In this document: positions 43,987-52,292 of the stretch, piece by piece
How the letters are laid out: every line of letters begins with the position of its first letter
How positions within the stretch are numbered: position 1 is the stretch's first letter
Assembly: GCF_003932755.1 (NCBI RefSeq)
Contig: NZ_CP024202.1
Coordinates: 372,001-436,000 of the forward strand
DNA: 64,000 bases
DNA from: Methylomicrobium sp. wino1
GTDB taxonomy: Bacteria > Pseudomonadota > Gammaproteobacteria > Methylococcales > Methylomonadaceae
Direction: 5' to 3'
The notes under the pieces: model-generated
Seen by the model: the letters and a program-made list of their open reading frames with translations, nothing else
The model's database searches: none
What the model was told of the DNA's origin: nothing
Position numbers and translations under genes: made by a program

Positions 43987-44042
43987 AAACTGCTAACTGC
44001 TGACTGCTAACTGCTAACTGCTAACTGCTAACTGCTAACTAT
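43987..44042. repeat. Tandem heptanucleotide repeat (CTAACTG)n
   Basis: About eight units of a 7-base motif (AACTGCT register), one unit changed to GACTGCT. Lies between nth and the RiPP locus. No other feature in 43935-44267 apart from it, besides the presumed hvfA promoter region. Confidence 0.85.
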
Positions 44043-44267
44043 TGACCCTGCAAAAAGCCGTTGTATCCTTATTAATAAACATTTCCGCTGTTTGCATGCC
44101 TCGCCAAAACATTGTAAAAAGAGGAACTGATCTAGTTACTGCGCTGTCGCAGCAATGTTGCAATACTGTACTTAACGCAATTCATAAACGATTCAGATTT
44201 TTTTGCTAGCCTTACAAGGTGTTAATCAATCTGATTTTTCCACAACCAATACACACTGGGATTTATT

Positions 44268-44603
44268 ATGAAAAAAATGAACAAATCGCCATTCGCTGCC
44301 GCAATGGGCACCGCTATGGTTTCTACTCTCGCTTTATCTACTGCACACGCAGAGGCTAATCCATTCGGCATGACCGAACTATCTTCCGGTTACATGCAAG
44401 TCGCCGAGGCCGAAATGACCTGCGGCGAAGGCAAATGCGGCGGAATGACCAGCACGCCGAAAATGGAAGAAGGCAAATGCGCCGGCAAAAAAGACGAAAA
44501 ACCTGCAGCTGCCGACAAGTCAAGCAAGGAAATGACTTGCGGAGAAGGCAAATGCGGCGGCATGACAAAACCGGAAGGCGATGATGCCGATAAAACTAAA
44601 TAA
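44268..44603 (+). CDS. HvfA-like RiPP precursor with EGKCG motifs
   Basis: Precursor peptide of 111 residues. Signal peptide (about 1-28, ending AHA), then a core with EGKCG at 54-58, EGKCA at 68-72 and EGKCG at 93-97; cysteines at 52, 57, 71, 91 and 96. The unit EMTCGEGKCGGMT occurs twice. In the known HvfABC system a multinuclear-iron oxygenase (DUF692, HvfB) with partner HvfC converts EGKCG cysteines to oxazolone-thioamide pairs that bind copper. Both partner genes follow here (44948 and 45780). Product probably a periplasmic copper-binding peptide. The tail is charged (EGDDADKTK). Confidence 0.85.
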   Translation: MKKMNKSPFAAAMGTAMVSTLALSTAHAEANPFGMTELSSGYMQVAEAEMTCGEGKCGGMTSTPKMEEGKCAGKKDEKPAAADKSSKEMTCGEGKCGGMTKPEGDDADKTK

Positions 44604-44625
44604 AATGAAGCAAAACGGCTTTCAT

Positions 44626-44856
44626 TATAATACTCATCGTAGATGAAAATTCGGCCTCGGGGTGCCCGTCAAAGGACGCCGTGAACCCAGCACCTAAATT
44701 ATGGAAGATAGCTAGCATAGCCAAAAGGCTTAGGAATTTAGGTGCTGGGTGAATACGTCCATGTAGGTTCTATGCCAGGTCCATGCTGGCAAAGCCTTTA
44801 CCGAGTACCCCGAGGCCTCCTCCGGCACTACCGAAATTTGAAGTGCGAAAGGTATA
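44626..44856. repeat. Family 2 repeat carrying a hairpin-element insertion
   Basis: Same ends and modules as the copy at 43760-43934 (start TATAATACTCATCG, end GAAGTGCGAAAGGTATA). The insertion at 44686-44749 splits its GCCGTGAATAC module. The repeat lies between the RiPP precursor and its maturase genes. Confidence 0.72.
44686..44749. mobile_element. Miniature hairpin element (same family as the 23S inserts)
   Basis: 64 bp with perfect 15-bp inverted ends: CCCAGCACCTAAATT (44686-44700) and AATTTAGGTGCTGGG (44735-44749). TGAA stands on both sides (44682-44685 and 44750-44753), while the uninterrupted relative at 43760 has a single TGAA, so this reads as a four-base target duplication. No ORF. 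Inner 34 bases are related, inverted, to those of the copy at 59196 (shared GGCTATG and CTATCT pieces). Confidence 0.8.
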
Positions 44857-44947
44857 AATTATTGCTTTATTTCAAACAAAGCAATTGCGTCCTAATAGAG
44901 GGTGATCCAATCACCCTCTATCCAGCAAAAAAACAACAGGTGTTCCG

Positions 44948-45799
44948 ATGAACACGACTCAACATCTAGTCCGTGGCGTAGGTCTCGGTTTACGCCGAAC
45001 TTTTCTAAATAGCATCGTCGACACGCCTCCCGCATCGGTCGATTTTTACGAAATCGCTCCCGAAAATTGGATAACGATCGGCGGCAAATTCGGTCGGCAA
45101 CTGCGCAATATGACCGAGCGTTTCGACTTCGTTTGTCACGGACTCTCCTTATCGATCGGCAGCACCGACCCGTTGGATGAAACCTTTATCAAGGCCGTCA
45201 AATCATTCATGGCCGAACACGGCATCAAACTGTATAGCGAACACCTTAGCTATTGCAGTAAAGACGGCCACCTGTACGATCTAATGCCGATTCCTTTTAC
45301 CGAAGAAGCGATTACCCATACCGCAGCACGCATTCGTCGCGTTCAGGACATTCTCGAACAAAAAATCGCGATCGAAAATGTTTCCTATTATGCGGCGCCG
45401 GGCCGTGAAATGGATGAAATCGATTTTTTCAACGCCGTGGCCAACGAAGCCGATTGCGACATCTTGCTCGATCTCAACAATATCTATGTCAACAGCGTCA
45501 ATCATGGCTACGATGCCGAAACGTTTTTAAAAGCGATTCCTGCGCAGCGAATCGCCTATGCACATATTGCCGGCCATTATGTCGAAGCCGAAGACTTTTT
45601 AGTCGACACGCACGGCGCTCCGGTCATCGACCCGGTTTGGAAACTGCTTGGCAAGGCATACGAACTCTACGGTATATTCCCAACCTTGCTGGAGCGGGAC
45701 TTCAACATTCCGCCACTGCCGGAGTTAATCAAAGAAACAGAAACGATCGCCGCCATTCAACAGGCTTGGAAAAAGCAACATGAGCGTAGAACAGCATAA
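44948..45799 (+). CDS. HvfB-like multinuclear non-heme iron oxidase (DUF692)
   Basis: TIM-barrel MNIO-family enzyme, 283 residues. Typical segments: LRRTFLNSIVDTP, DFYEIAPENWI, HGLSLSIGSTDPLD, SEHLSYC, IENVSYYA, DLNNIYVNSVNHG and HIAGHY with metal-ligand histidines, aspartate and glutamates. In the Haemophilus system it oxidises cysteines of the EGKCG precursor to oxazolone/thioamide groups. Precursor upstream, partner DUF2063 gene overlapping by 20 bp downstream. A 345-bp repeat-filled gap separates it from the precursor. Confidence 0.92.
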   Translation: MNTTQHLVRGVGLGLRRTFLNSIVDTPPASVDFYEIAPENWITIGGKFGRQLRNMTERFDFVCHGLSLSIGSTDPLDETFIKAVKSFMAEHGIKLYSEHLSYCSKDGHLYDLMPIPFTEEAITHTAARIRRVQDILEQKIAIENVSYYAAPGREMDEIDFFNAVANEADCDILLDLNNIYVNSVNHGYDAETFLKAIPAQRIAYAHIAGHYVEAEDFLVDTHGAPVIDPVWKLLGKAYELYGIFPTLLERDFNIPPLPELIKETETIAAIQQAWKKQHERRTA

Positions 45800-46547
45800 A
45801 GCCAAAATCGACTTCAAAACCAAACAGCAAGAATTTGCCGCTTTCATTCGAAATCCCGACCGAAACCCGGCTCCGGACGATGTGGCCCCGGAACGCATGT
45901 CGATGTACCGCGAGTTGTTTTTTAATAATGTCGAAAGCTTTTTATCGAGCAACTTTCCGGTATTGAAATCGCTGCTCTCACAGGAAAGCTGGCTTACGCT
46001 CGCGCGGGACTTTTATTCGGAACACCGCAGCAGCACGCCCTATTTTTCTGAAATCCCCGAAGAATTTTTGGATTATTTGCAAAACGAACGCCAGTGTTCG
46101 GACGATTTGCCGTTCATGCTCGAACTCGCACATTACGAATGGGTGGAAATGGCTCTGGCAATCGCAAAGGAAGAAGTGCCCGCAACCATTGCATCTGAGA
46201 TAAATTTAAGGCCTTTACCATTATTTCTATCGCCACTGGCATGGCTTTTAGCCTATCGTTTTCCCGTTCATCAAATCTCAACAGACTTCATTCCTTATGA
46301 AGCGCCCGAACAACCCAGTTTTTTGATCGTTTACCGGACTCCGGACGATAACGTAAAATTCATGCAAATAACGCCATCGACCTATCGGCTTGTGGAGATC
46401 GTGCAAAATACCCCTGGAATCACTGCCGAATCTTGCTTAACGCAGCTCGCCGGCGAACTTCAGGCAAGCGATACGCAGCTGTTTATCGACCAAGGCTTAA
46501 AAACCTTGCGCGAATTAGCGGATAAATCGATTATTTACAGCGATTGA
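45780..46547 (+). CDS. HvfC-like partner protein (DUF2063)
   Basis: 255 residues. The N-terminal DUF2063 DNA-binding-like domain (about 12-110: QQEFAAFIRNPD, MSMYRELFFNNVESFLSSNFPVL) is followed by a C-terminal domain (AYRFPVHQIS, FLIVYRTPDDNVKFMQI). It forms a complex with HvfB and binds the precursor leader in the studied system. ATG lies inside the end of hvfB (20-bp overlap), so translation is coupled. Confidence 0.92.
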   Translation: MSVEQHKAKIDFKTKQQEFAAFIRNPDRNPAPDDVAPERMSMYRELFFNNVESFLSSNFPVLKSLLSQESWLTLARDFYSEHRSSTPYFSEIPEEFLDYLQNERQCSDDLPFMLELAHYEWVEMALAIAKEEVPATIASEINLRPLPLFLSPLAWLLAYRFPVHQISTDFIPYEAPEQPSFLIVYRTPDDNVKFMQITPSTYRLVEIVQNTPGITAESCLTQLAGELQASDTQLFIDQGLKTLRELADKSIIYSD

Positions 46548-46618
46548 GAGCCTTAATATTTTTCCAAGTGCCTAACGGTCTAAAAACCGTCTGCCACGAC
46601 CTGACGCCATTTTCATGC

Positions 46619-46825
46619 TCACGACAAAACGTTGATGCGAATATCGGTATTGACCCGAACCGACCAAAAGTTCTTATCCTTCGCTCGATCCAATTTATGA
46701 AAGCTGAATCCGGGATTCTCGGGATTCAACCGCAGATCGAACGCCGTGGTTTTAATGGCTTTTTGTTCTTCGCCGGTCAGTTTGGCGAGGCTGTCGGTAA
46801 AGGTGTCGGAAATACGAAAATCCAT
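46619..46825 (-). pseudogene. RelE-fold gene remnant (N-terminal part)
   Basis: 68 residues. MDFRISDTFTDSLAKLTGEE to KNFWSVRVNTDIR matches the start of a RelE-like domain found ahead of UvrD-type helicases, but after DIR the frame runs into INVLS and a stop where homologues continue (DIRLIVH...). It is therefore truncated at its 3' end. Ten bp after tumE on the same strand. A second remnant of the same sequence lies at 47452-47539. Confidence 0.6.
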
Positions 46826-46835
46826 GCGCGCTTCG

Positions 46836-47219
46836 CTATTCTTGTAACCGTTTAATTTCTTGAAAAATTGATGGGATTTCAGGTCTCTCGGAAACGATCA
46901 CGCTATCCGGCAAGTGTTTGCGATGCGGAAAACTGGATAAATCGGGGAAATGCGGCGTGCAGTCATAACGAAACAGCAAACGATTTTCCGCATCCTGGCA
47001 ATGATAGCGATAATCCAGATGAGTAAGGCTTTGACTGGCGATAATGACCGCTTCATGATTTTCCAACAAATATCCATTGGCAAATCGCATACGAATCCGC
47101 AAATTGACGCGTTCCGGCGTCAGAATTTCCTCCGTGTAACGTTCGACATAAACACCGTCGCAACACAGAATCGCCTGTTCAACGTCATCCAGATAAGCTT
47201 TCAGTGCATCATGCAACAT
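46836..47219 (-). CDS. Toxin TumE-like (DUF6516)
   Basis: 127 residues with the DUF6516 pattern: VERYTEEILTPERVNLRIRM near the N-terminus, LLENHEAVIIA, and LDYRYHCQDAENRLLFRYD followed by an H-P-x-L region. In the family it is the toxin of the TumE-TumA pair. Overlaps the antitoxin gene by 11 bp. Identification from memory of the family, not from a search. Confidence 0.7.
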   Translation of the reverse strand: MLHDALKAYLDDVEQAILCCDGVYVERYTEEILTPERVNLRIRMRFANGYLLENHEAVIIASQSLTHLDYRYHCQDAENRLLFRYDCTPHFPDLSSFPHRKHLPDSVIVSERPEIPSIFQEIKRLQE

Positions 47220-47439
47220 GCTTCAGCTTCACATCCAGTTCCTGGTGCAAATGCAGGTAGTGTCGATAGTCGTTGGCCCATTCGACAAATTCCGCATCGT
47301 CGGGCATTTTTCCCTGGCTGTATCGATAAAAAAACTCTTCCGAATCCATATGATGTTGACTTTCACGAATACTGAGCCGTTTGGCAATTTCGATCAGCGC
47401 ATCGAGCGGTGACGAGTATTGAATGGTTTGTTTGCGCAT
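47209..47439 (-). CDS. Antitoxin TumA-like
   Basis: 76 residues, small and charged, directly upstream of the toxin-like gene. Central EFFYRYSQGKMPDDAEFVEW is the conserved part in TumA-like proteins. ATG 47439 follows AAAGGTAAAAATT. Confidence 0.7.
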   Translation of the reverse strand: MRKQTIQYSSPLDALIEIAKRLSIRESQHHMDSEEFFYRYSQGKMPDDAEFVEWANDYRHYLHLHQELDVKLKHVA

Positions 47440-47451
47440 AATTTTTACCTT

Positions 47452-47539
47452 TGTTGATGTTGTATCCTGGATTGATCAGACTCAGTAGCAGATCGAACAC
47501 GGTTGTTTCAATGGCATTTTGTTCGTCACCGTTCAGTAC
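47452..47539 (-). pseudogene. Second remnant of the RelE-fold gene
   Basis: Translated on the minus strand from 47539 this reads LNGDEQNAIETTVFDLLLS, then LINPGYNINKG. It aligns with LTGEEQKAIKTTAFDLRLNP and ENPGFSFHKLD of the remnant at 46619-46825. It is degenerate, lacks a start, and runs straight into the tumA start. Its beginning overlaps the stop codon of the HNH gene. Confidence 0.5.
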
Positions 47540-48465
47540 GGAATAGCTGATGGATAATGCTTTGCAAGAATGGCTAATAGTTGTGATTTGATTTCTTCAT
47601 GATCTTCCGCATGATGGGCTCTACGGTGGTCGTTTGGACAAATCGCCACAACATTCCATTCTTTATCCTGGCCATCATCTTCCAATGGAATTACATGATG
47701 AGTTTCCAGATAGATCCTGCCAGCAGCGGTTTTAAAACCTGGTTGACCGCAAAATTCGCATACGCCTGTTGCTCGTTTAAGTACGGATTCGCGTACTTCA
47801 GGACTGCGAACATATACAGTTCCAGTTAATGTCCTTTTCTCAGGGTAATCAAAATTAGAAAACTGATCTATAAATTTATCCGGTGGGGAATCTACTATTG
47901 GTAATGGAACCTGTGTTTGCAGTGGCTCAGAGCGAACAAGTCTAAATGCACCTGTTTCCATTTGGTACTTGTGGATAAACCACGGTTCAGGATCCAACCA
48001 CCTATATTTCACTTTAGACGAGTCTAAACCCAAGTCATCTTTAGGAAGCTCATCTCCCACCAGTAAGACTACTCTGACCGGTTGTGTTTTTTGCGAGCAG
48101 GTTATTAAAGCTTTATCAAAATTTCTTGCCCTTTTTGACTGACTGTTAGCTCGAGAACGAATTTTTTGGTCTTTATTTTCAGCTATCCGCACCAGATCTA
48201 ATCCGAGTTGTCGTAAATTATCGGCAAAGAAAATTTGACCTTTTGAAGCCTTCAGTGACTTGTGCCATATACATAACAAAGTTGGCTCTTGATCACCGCC
48301 AAAAGCCCACTCGTAACAATAGTTCGCAGCTGGAGAGGCTTTAACTGGACCACCATTTTCATTAAAACTCCATTTCGAAACATCAATCCCAGCCTGTTCC
48401 ACCAAATCCATTATCCGTTTGGTCTGAATGGGGCGTAGTGATTCAAGCAAATCTTTATCGTCCAT
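47533..48465 (-). CDS. HNH endonuclease domain protein
   Basis: 310 residues. The N-terminal 200 residues are not recognised (SFNENGGPVKASPAANYCYE, FFADNLRQLGLDLVRI). The C-terminal third is an HNH nuclease: zinc cysteines CEFCGQPG, then ETHHVIPLEDDGQ with the catalytic histidine, and NVVAICPNDHRRAHH. It starts five bases after mod, so it is the last gene of the restriction operon and may be an extra nuclease or a separate defence component. Confidence 0.85.
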   Translation of the reverse strand: MDDKDLLESLRPIQTKRIMDLVEQAGIDVSKWSFNENGGPVKASPAANYCYEWAFGGDQEPTLLCIWHKSLKASKGQIFFADNLRQLGLDLVRIAENKDQKIRSRANSQSKRARNFDKALITCSQKTQPVRVVLLVGDELPKDDLGLDSSKVKYRWLDPEPWFIHKYQMETGAFRLVRSEPLQTQVPLPIVDSPPDKFIDQFSNFDYPEKRTLTGTVYVRSPEVRESVLKRATGVCEFCGQPGFKTAAGRIYLETHHVIPLEDDGQDKEWNVVAICPNDHRRAHHAEDHEEIKSQLLAILAKHYPSAIPY

Positions 48466-48470
48466 ACCTG

Positions 48471-51323
48471 TTATCCCACCCTAAACACCTTCATCACCTC
48501 ATCCCCTAAGTGATTAATCACCTTCACCGCAATCCGACCGGATTTGGGTTTTTCGAACGGCCTTGAGGTATCGCTGTTTAATGTTGCCCACGCTTCTGGG
48601 TTGATTTCGGCTTTCAGCGTGGTTTTCAGGGCCTTGTAGGGATCGTTTGCGCCTAGGAAATAAGCGTGGCGGACGAAGAAGCTTTCTTCGTTGTAGTCGT
48701 TGTCGATGAACCAGCAGGCGATGCCTTCGGCACCGTCGCTGCGGACTTCGCCGGTGTTGGGGTGGAATACGTCGACGCCGTTAACTTTGACTTGAATCTT
48801 GCCGTCTTCGGCGTCGAGGATGTCGATGTCGGGTTCGCCGAAGATCACGAACAAGTTGCCTTTGCCGGTGTTTTTCAGGTCGTCGGCCATGTGCAGATCG
48901 GCGTTCATTCGGGCTTTTAACACCGGGATGCGGCCGAGTTTGTCGAATTCCGAGGAATGGGCGTCATAGTTAAAGGCACAAGCGATCAGTACGTCGAAGC
49001 CGGCGTCGCCGGCTTCGCGGGCGGCGGCAACCAGATCCGGGCGGGAAACGGTGCCGAATTCCGGGCCGATGAAGATGGCCGCGCGCTTCTCGGTACCGGA
49101 ATCTTCTTCGCCTTCCCTATAGCGGCCTTCGGCGCAAATCAGTTCGCCGGGCCAAGGCGATAGCGAGGTGAAGTCGATTTTATCGGTTTTGTGGGCTTGC
49201 TGCACGCCGGCTGTTTTCAGGTTTTCCAGAATCATTTGCACGAAATCGCGTTCTTCGCGGTACTCGGAATCCGCTTCGGTCACGCCATCGACAAGGTCGT
49301 CGTTTTCATCGACTGTCAATACCCGATGCGGCGACAGACTTTCGACGGTGAACGGCCCTGCGACGCGGACTTTTTTCTTGTCTTCGTAGGGTTTGTCGTA
49401 CAGGTATTCGGAATCGGCTTTCGCGGCGATCGAGGCGTCGATTTCTTGTTGGCGGGCGATGCAGTGTTGCCACCATTCCGCATGTAATTGTTTTGCGGCA
49501 TCCGGCCAGTTGGCGTCGGCTTCGCGGGGAATTTCCCATTCTTCAAAAGGTTTGAATGGCGTAGGTTGGGCTGAGCGGGAGCGATGCCCAACGTTCGAGG
49601 CGCCCGATTGTTGGGCATCACGTTGTTCGGCCCAACCTACGAGAATCGAGTTCAGTTGCTCGCGCAGCGGTTCCAGCTTTTCCTGAAATTTATCCCAGAT
49701 GACGTCGATTTCGGCATTGTTGGCGATGGCCTTTAGCGTGATATGCGGTACACGCTGATAAACAAAGCCGTGCCGGATATTGCCGCTGGTACGTTGGCTG
49801 GACGGTGCGGTGCGAGTTAGTTCGGCTTCCTTGCGTTGGCCTTCGTAGCTATCGGCCAGCAAGTAATACGGATAACGTGCGCCCATGATGCGGGCACGGG
49901 CCAGAGCCAATGCGACGCGAGACGTGTCCATCGTAATCCAGCGGCGGCCCCATTGTTCGGCGACATAGGCAGTGGTACCGGAGCCACAAGTAGGATCGAG
50001 GATGAGGTCACCGGTGTCTGTGGTCATCAACACACAACGCTGCACTGCTTCTGTTGCTGTCTGAACCACATATATTTTGGGATCGGTTCGACTTTGAACG
50101 CCTCCGATATCGAGCCAAATGTTAGTTCTGGGGTTGGCCGCGAAATCATCAAGGCAGCGTACATAACGCACTGATGCGCCTTCTTGCATTATCCGCCCTG
50201 CTTTTGCAGCACGAACCAAGCCTTCTACTGTGGTTTTCCAATGGAGACCCTTTGGCGGAGTCCATTCACGACCGGCGAAAAAAAATCGCTGCTCAGAACC
50301 GGACTCGCCTTGCGACGTCAGCTGATCTGACGTCGCAAGGCGAGTCCGTTCATGGGCAGAGTTTCTAAGAGCCTGAATAGTGGATATCTCCCGATATTTT
50401 GAAGCTCCGGCCTCACCAGCTTGCTTAGCCGTGTAGAGATCGCGGTACTTGAGCTGGCCTATTTTCTTGGCATACCAAACCATATAGTCAGCTACATTTG
50501 AAAGTGTATCGCCTGAGAATCCTGTGGTTTTCGCGTACGCAATCGTTGAGATGAAATTATCTTCACCAAACACCTCATCCATCACCGCCCGCACCCGATG
50601 CACATTCTCATCGCCAATCTGCACGAAAATCGACCCCGAGTCGGTCAACAAATCCCGCGCCACGGTCAACCGGTCGCGCAGATACGTCAGATAGGAATGA
50701 ATGCCGTCGCGCCAGGTATCTCGAAAGGCTTTGACCTGTTCCGGCTCGCGGGTGATGTGGCCGGTGTTGCCGTCTTTGACGTCGCGGCTGGTGGTGGACC
50801 ACTGGAAGTTGGAATTGAATTTGATGCCGTACGGCGGATCGAAATAAATGCATTGCACCTTGCCGCGCAAACCTTCGCGTTCGGCCAAGCTGGCCATGAC
50901 AGCTAAGCTGTCGCCCAAAATCATGCGGTTGGACCAATGGCCGTCGTGGCGATAAAACTCGGTTTTGGCGTTGTCGTTGGGCAGGCCGTTGAAGTCGGAA
51001 AACAGATCAATTTGATCGGGTTCCGCCGGTTGCCTGCTTTCGGTGCGACGCAGCAAGTCGTCGATCAAGACCTTGGGATGGACTTTTTCCTGGATATACA
51101 GTGGAGGTGCATGCACGACCAAGTCCGACCAATCCTGCTCGTCCTTGCCGCGCCAAACCAATTGCGGATCGAGATCACGATTGCGGCGCTCATAGGCCAA
51201 TCGAATCGGGCTTTGTTCGTCCTTGTCCATCACCGATTGGTATTCGGCGGTAGGAATGTTAAGGCGGGTGGCTTCGTCGTGGGTAATAGTTTCGACGCTG
51301 AGTTTATCGGATTTTTTTGCCAT
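48471..51323 (-). CDS. Type III-like DNA methyltransferase (Mod)
   Basis: 950 residues. Beta-class order: catalytic motif DPPYGIKFN (162-170) before the SAM motif DPTCGSGTT (443-451). Specificity region between and after. The C-terminal half (600-950) is long and includes DIDILDAEDGKIQVKVNGVDV. Two DNA-level oddities lie in frame: a palindromic repeat at 49560-49641, encoding VGWAEQRDAQQSGASNVGH and onward (about 562-588), and a perfect 22-bp hairpin at 50300-50348, encoding RTRLATSDQLTSQGESG (about 327-343). Both keep the frame. Operon res-dinD-mod-hnh. Methylates probably one strand of an asymmetric site; the site is unknown. Confidence 0.9.
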   Translation of the reverse strand: MAKKSDKLSVETITHDEATRLNIPTAEYQSVMDKDEQSPIRLAYERRNRDLDPQLVWRGKDEQDWSDLVVHAPPLYIQEKVHPKVLIDDLLRRTESRQPAEPDQIDLFSDFNGLPNDNAKTEFYRHDGHWSNRMILGDSLAVMASLAEREGLRGKVQCIYFDPPYGIKFNSNFQWSTTSRDVKDGNTGHITREPEQVKAFRDTWRDGIHSYLTYLRDRLTVARDLLTDSGSIFVQIGDENVHRVRAVMDEVFGEDNFISTIAYAKTTGFSGDTLSNVADYMVWYAKKIGQLKYRDLYTAKQAGEAGASKYREISTIQALRNSAHERTRLATSDQLTSQGESGSEQRFFFAGREWTPPKGLHWKTTVEGLVRAAKAGRIMQEGASVRYVRCLDDFAANPRTNIWLDIGGVQSRTDPKIYVVQTATEAVQRCVLMTTDTGDLILDPTCGSGTTAYVAEQWGRRWITMDTSRVALALARARIMGARYPYYLLADSYEGQRKEAELTRTAPSSQRTSGNIRHGFVYQRVPHITLKAIANNAEIDVIWDKFQEKLEPLREQLNSILVGWAEQRDAQQSGASNVGHRSRSAQPTPFKPFEEWEIPREADANWPDAAKQLHAEWWQHCIARQQEIDASIAAKADSEYLYDKPYEDKKKVRVAGPFTVESLSPHRVLTVDENDDLVDGVTEADSEYREERDFVQMILENLKTAGVQQAHKTDKIDFTSLSPWPGELICAEGRYREGEEDSGTEKRAAIFIGPEFGTVSRPDLVAAAREAGDAGFDVLIACAFNYDAHSSEFDKLGRIPVLKARMNADLHMADDLKNTGKGNLFVIFGEPDIDILDAEDGKIQVKVNGVDVFHPNTGEVRSDGAEGIACWFIDNDYNEESFFVRHAYFLGANDPYKALKTTLKAEINPEAWATLNSDTSRPFEKPKSGRIAVKVINHLGDEVMKVFRVG
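49560..49641. repeat. Palindromic repeat inside mod
   Basis: CGTAGGTTGGGC (49560-49571) with GCCCAACCTACG (49630-49641), and inside it GATGCCCAAC with GTTGGGCATC. This nested form is typical of intergenic REP-like repeats, but here it is in frame within a conserved gene. Homologues should tell whether the encoded 27 residues are an insertion. Confidence 0.7.
50300..50348. repeat. Perfect 22-bp hairpin inside mod
   Basis: CGGACTCGCCTTGCGACGTC plus AG, loop CTGAT, then the exact complement, ending at 50348. It lies in coding sequence just before the conserved FAGREWTPPKGLHWKT region. Confidence 0.8.
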
Positions 51324-51338
51324 GATTGTCCGTTGAGT

Positions 51339-52181
51339 TTATGAGTCCAATGCGTCGGGATTTTTGATGGATTTCTTTTCTTCGCTTGCCAATCGACGTT
51401 CCACTTTCTTCACGTCTTCTGCGGCCGGCAGGCTTTCCGGGCGAATGCCGCGTTCCAGTAAGGTGTTGCGAACCGCTGTGTTGTTGGTGATGTGTTCTTT
51501 GGCAATCGAGGGCTCGGTGTTCATTTGATGCTGGCGCGCATTGAAAATGGTGATTTCGGTGGCGAAATCCTTAGCCTTGAGAATAATGGTTGGAGCAAAG
51601 TCGGCTAATGGCCGGCCATCCGGTACTTTCCATTGAGATTTCATAGCTTGGGTAGACTTGCCAAACAAGGCTTGATCTCCTTTACTGCGAATGGTGGCGA
51701 AGTTTTGATTGCCGCCCGTTTGTTCGTAAATGATCTGAGATAGTTCTTTTTCGGTTTCGCTGAGTTTCTTTCTGGCGGAGACGCGTTCGGCTTCCAGGAG
51801 CCGCTGTTCGATCAGTTCCGCCCGCCGGGTTTGCAAGGCGAAATAGGTTTGGGCAAAGGCGATTTCCTGTTTTTTAGGGTCGCCATTTTGAGCAATCAGA
51901 TAACAGGCATAGCGGGTGAGCATGATGTCATCGATTTCCCGTTGGCTGCCTGAGCCGAGGTCGACCATTTTGTTAACGTCAACAAAATGGTCTATAACTT
52001 GATGTCCGGAAATTTCGCAAGCTGTTTTCGCTTTGCTTATGGCGGTAGTGAAATTGCGCCACTCTTTGTAACCCAGCAGAAACTGTAAATCCCGAGCCAG
52101 CCAGAACTCGACGCCATTTTCGGCTTGTTGGGCATGGGCCTCAAAATTTTCGGTGAGGCTATGAACTAAATCGCTTTTCAT
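51339..52181 (-). CDS. dinD: DinD-like DNA-damage-inducible protein
   Basis: 280 residues from ATG 52181 (MKSDLVHSLTENFEAHAQ); a longer frame to 52223 lacks similarity. BRO-N/DinD pattern: FWLARDLQFLLGYKEWRNF (28-46), HFVDVNKMVDLGSGSQREIDD, LTRYACYLIAQNGDPKKQEIAFAQTYFA (split across 90-120), and a C-terminal HITNNTAVRNTLLERGIRPE typical of DinD. E. coli DinD inhibits RecA filaments and is SOS-controlled; no LexA box was sought here in detail. It lies between res and mod, 15 bp before mod. Confidence 0.85.
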   Translation of the reverse strand: MKSDLVHSLTENFEAHAQQAENGVEFWLARDLQFLLGYKEWRNFTTAISKAKTACEISGHQVIDHFVDVNKMVDLGSGSQREIDDIMLTRYACYLIAQNGDPKKQEIAFAQTYFALQTRRAELIEQRLLEAERVSARKKLSETEKELSQIIYEQTGGNQNFATIRSKGDQALFGKSTQAMKSQWKVPDGRPLADFAPTIILKAKDFATEITIFNARQHQMNTEPSIAKEHITNNTAVRNTLLERGIRPESLPAAEDVKKVERRLASEEKKSIKNPDALDS

Positions 52182-52292
52182 GATCTTTGCTTGAAATTTG
52201 AGTTGAGTACCAATCCTGAACACCTAAAAAAACGCTGTTTTCTATGCATATCGACAGGAACATGTATAGCAAAGCGGCAAAATCTACACATA

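Noticed and set aside
43987..44042. CRISPR array
   Set aside because: Units are 7 bases with no spacers; a simple tandem repeat.
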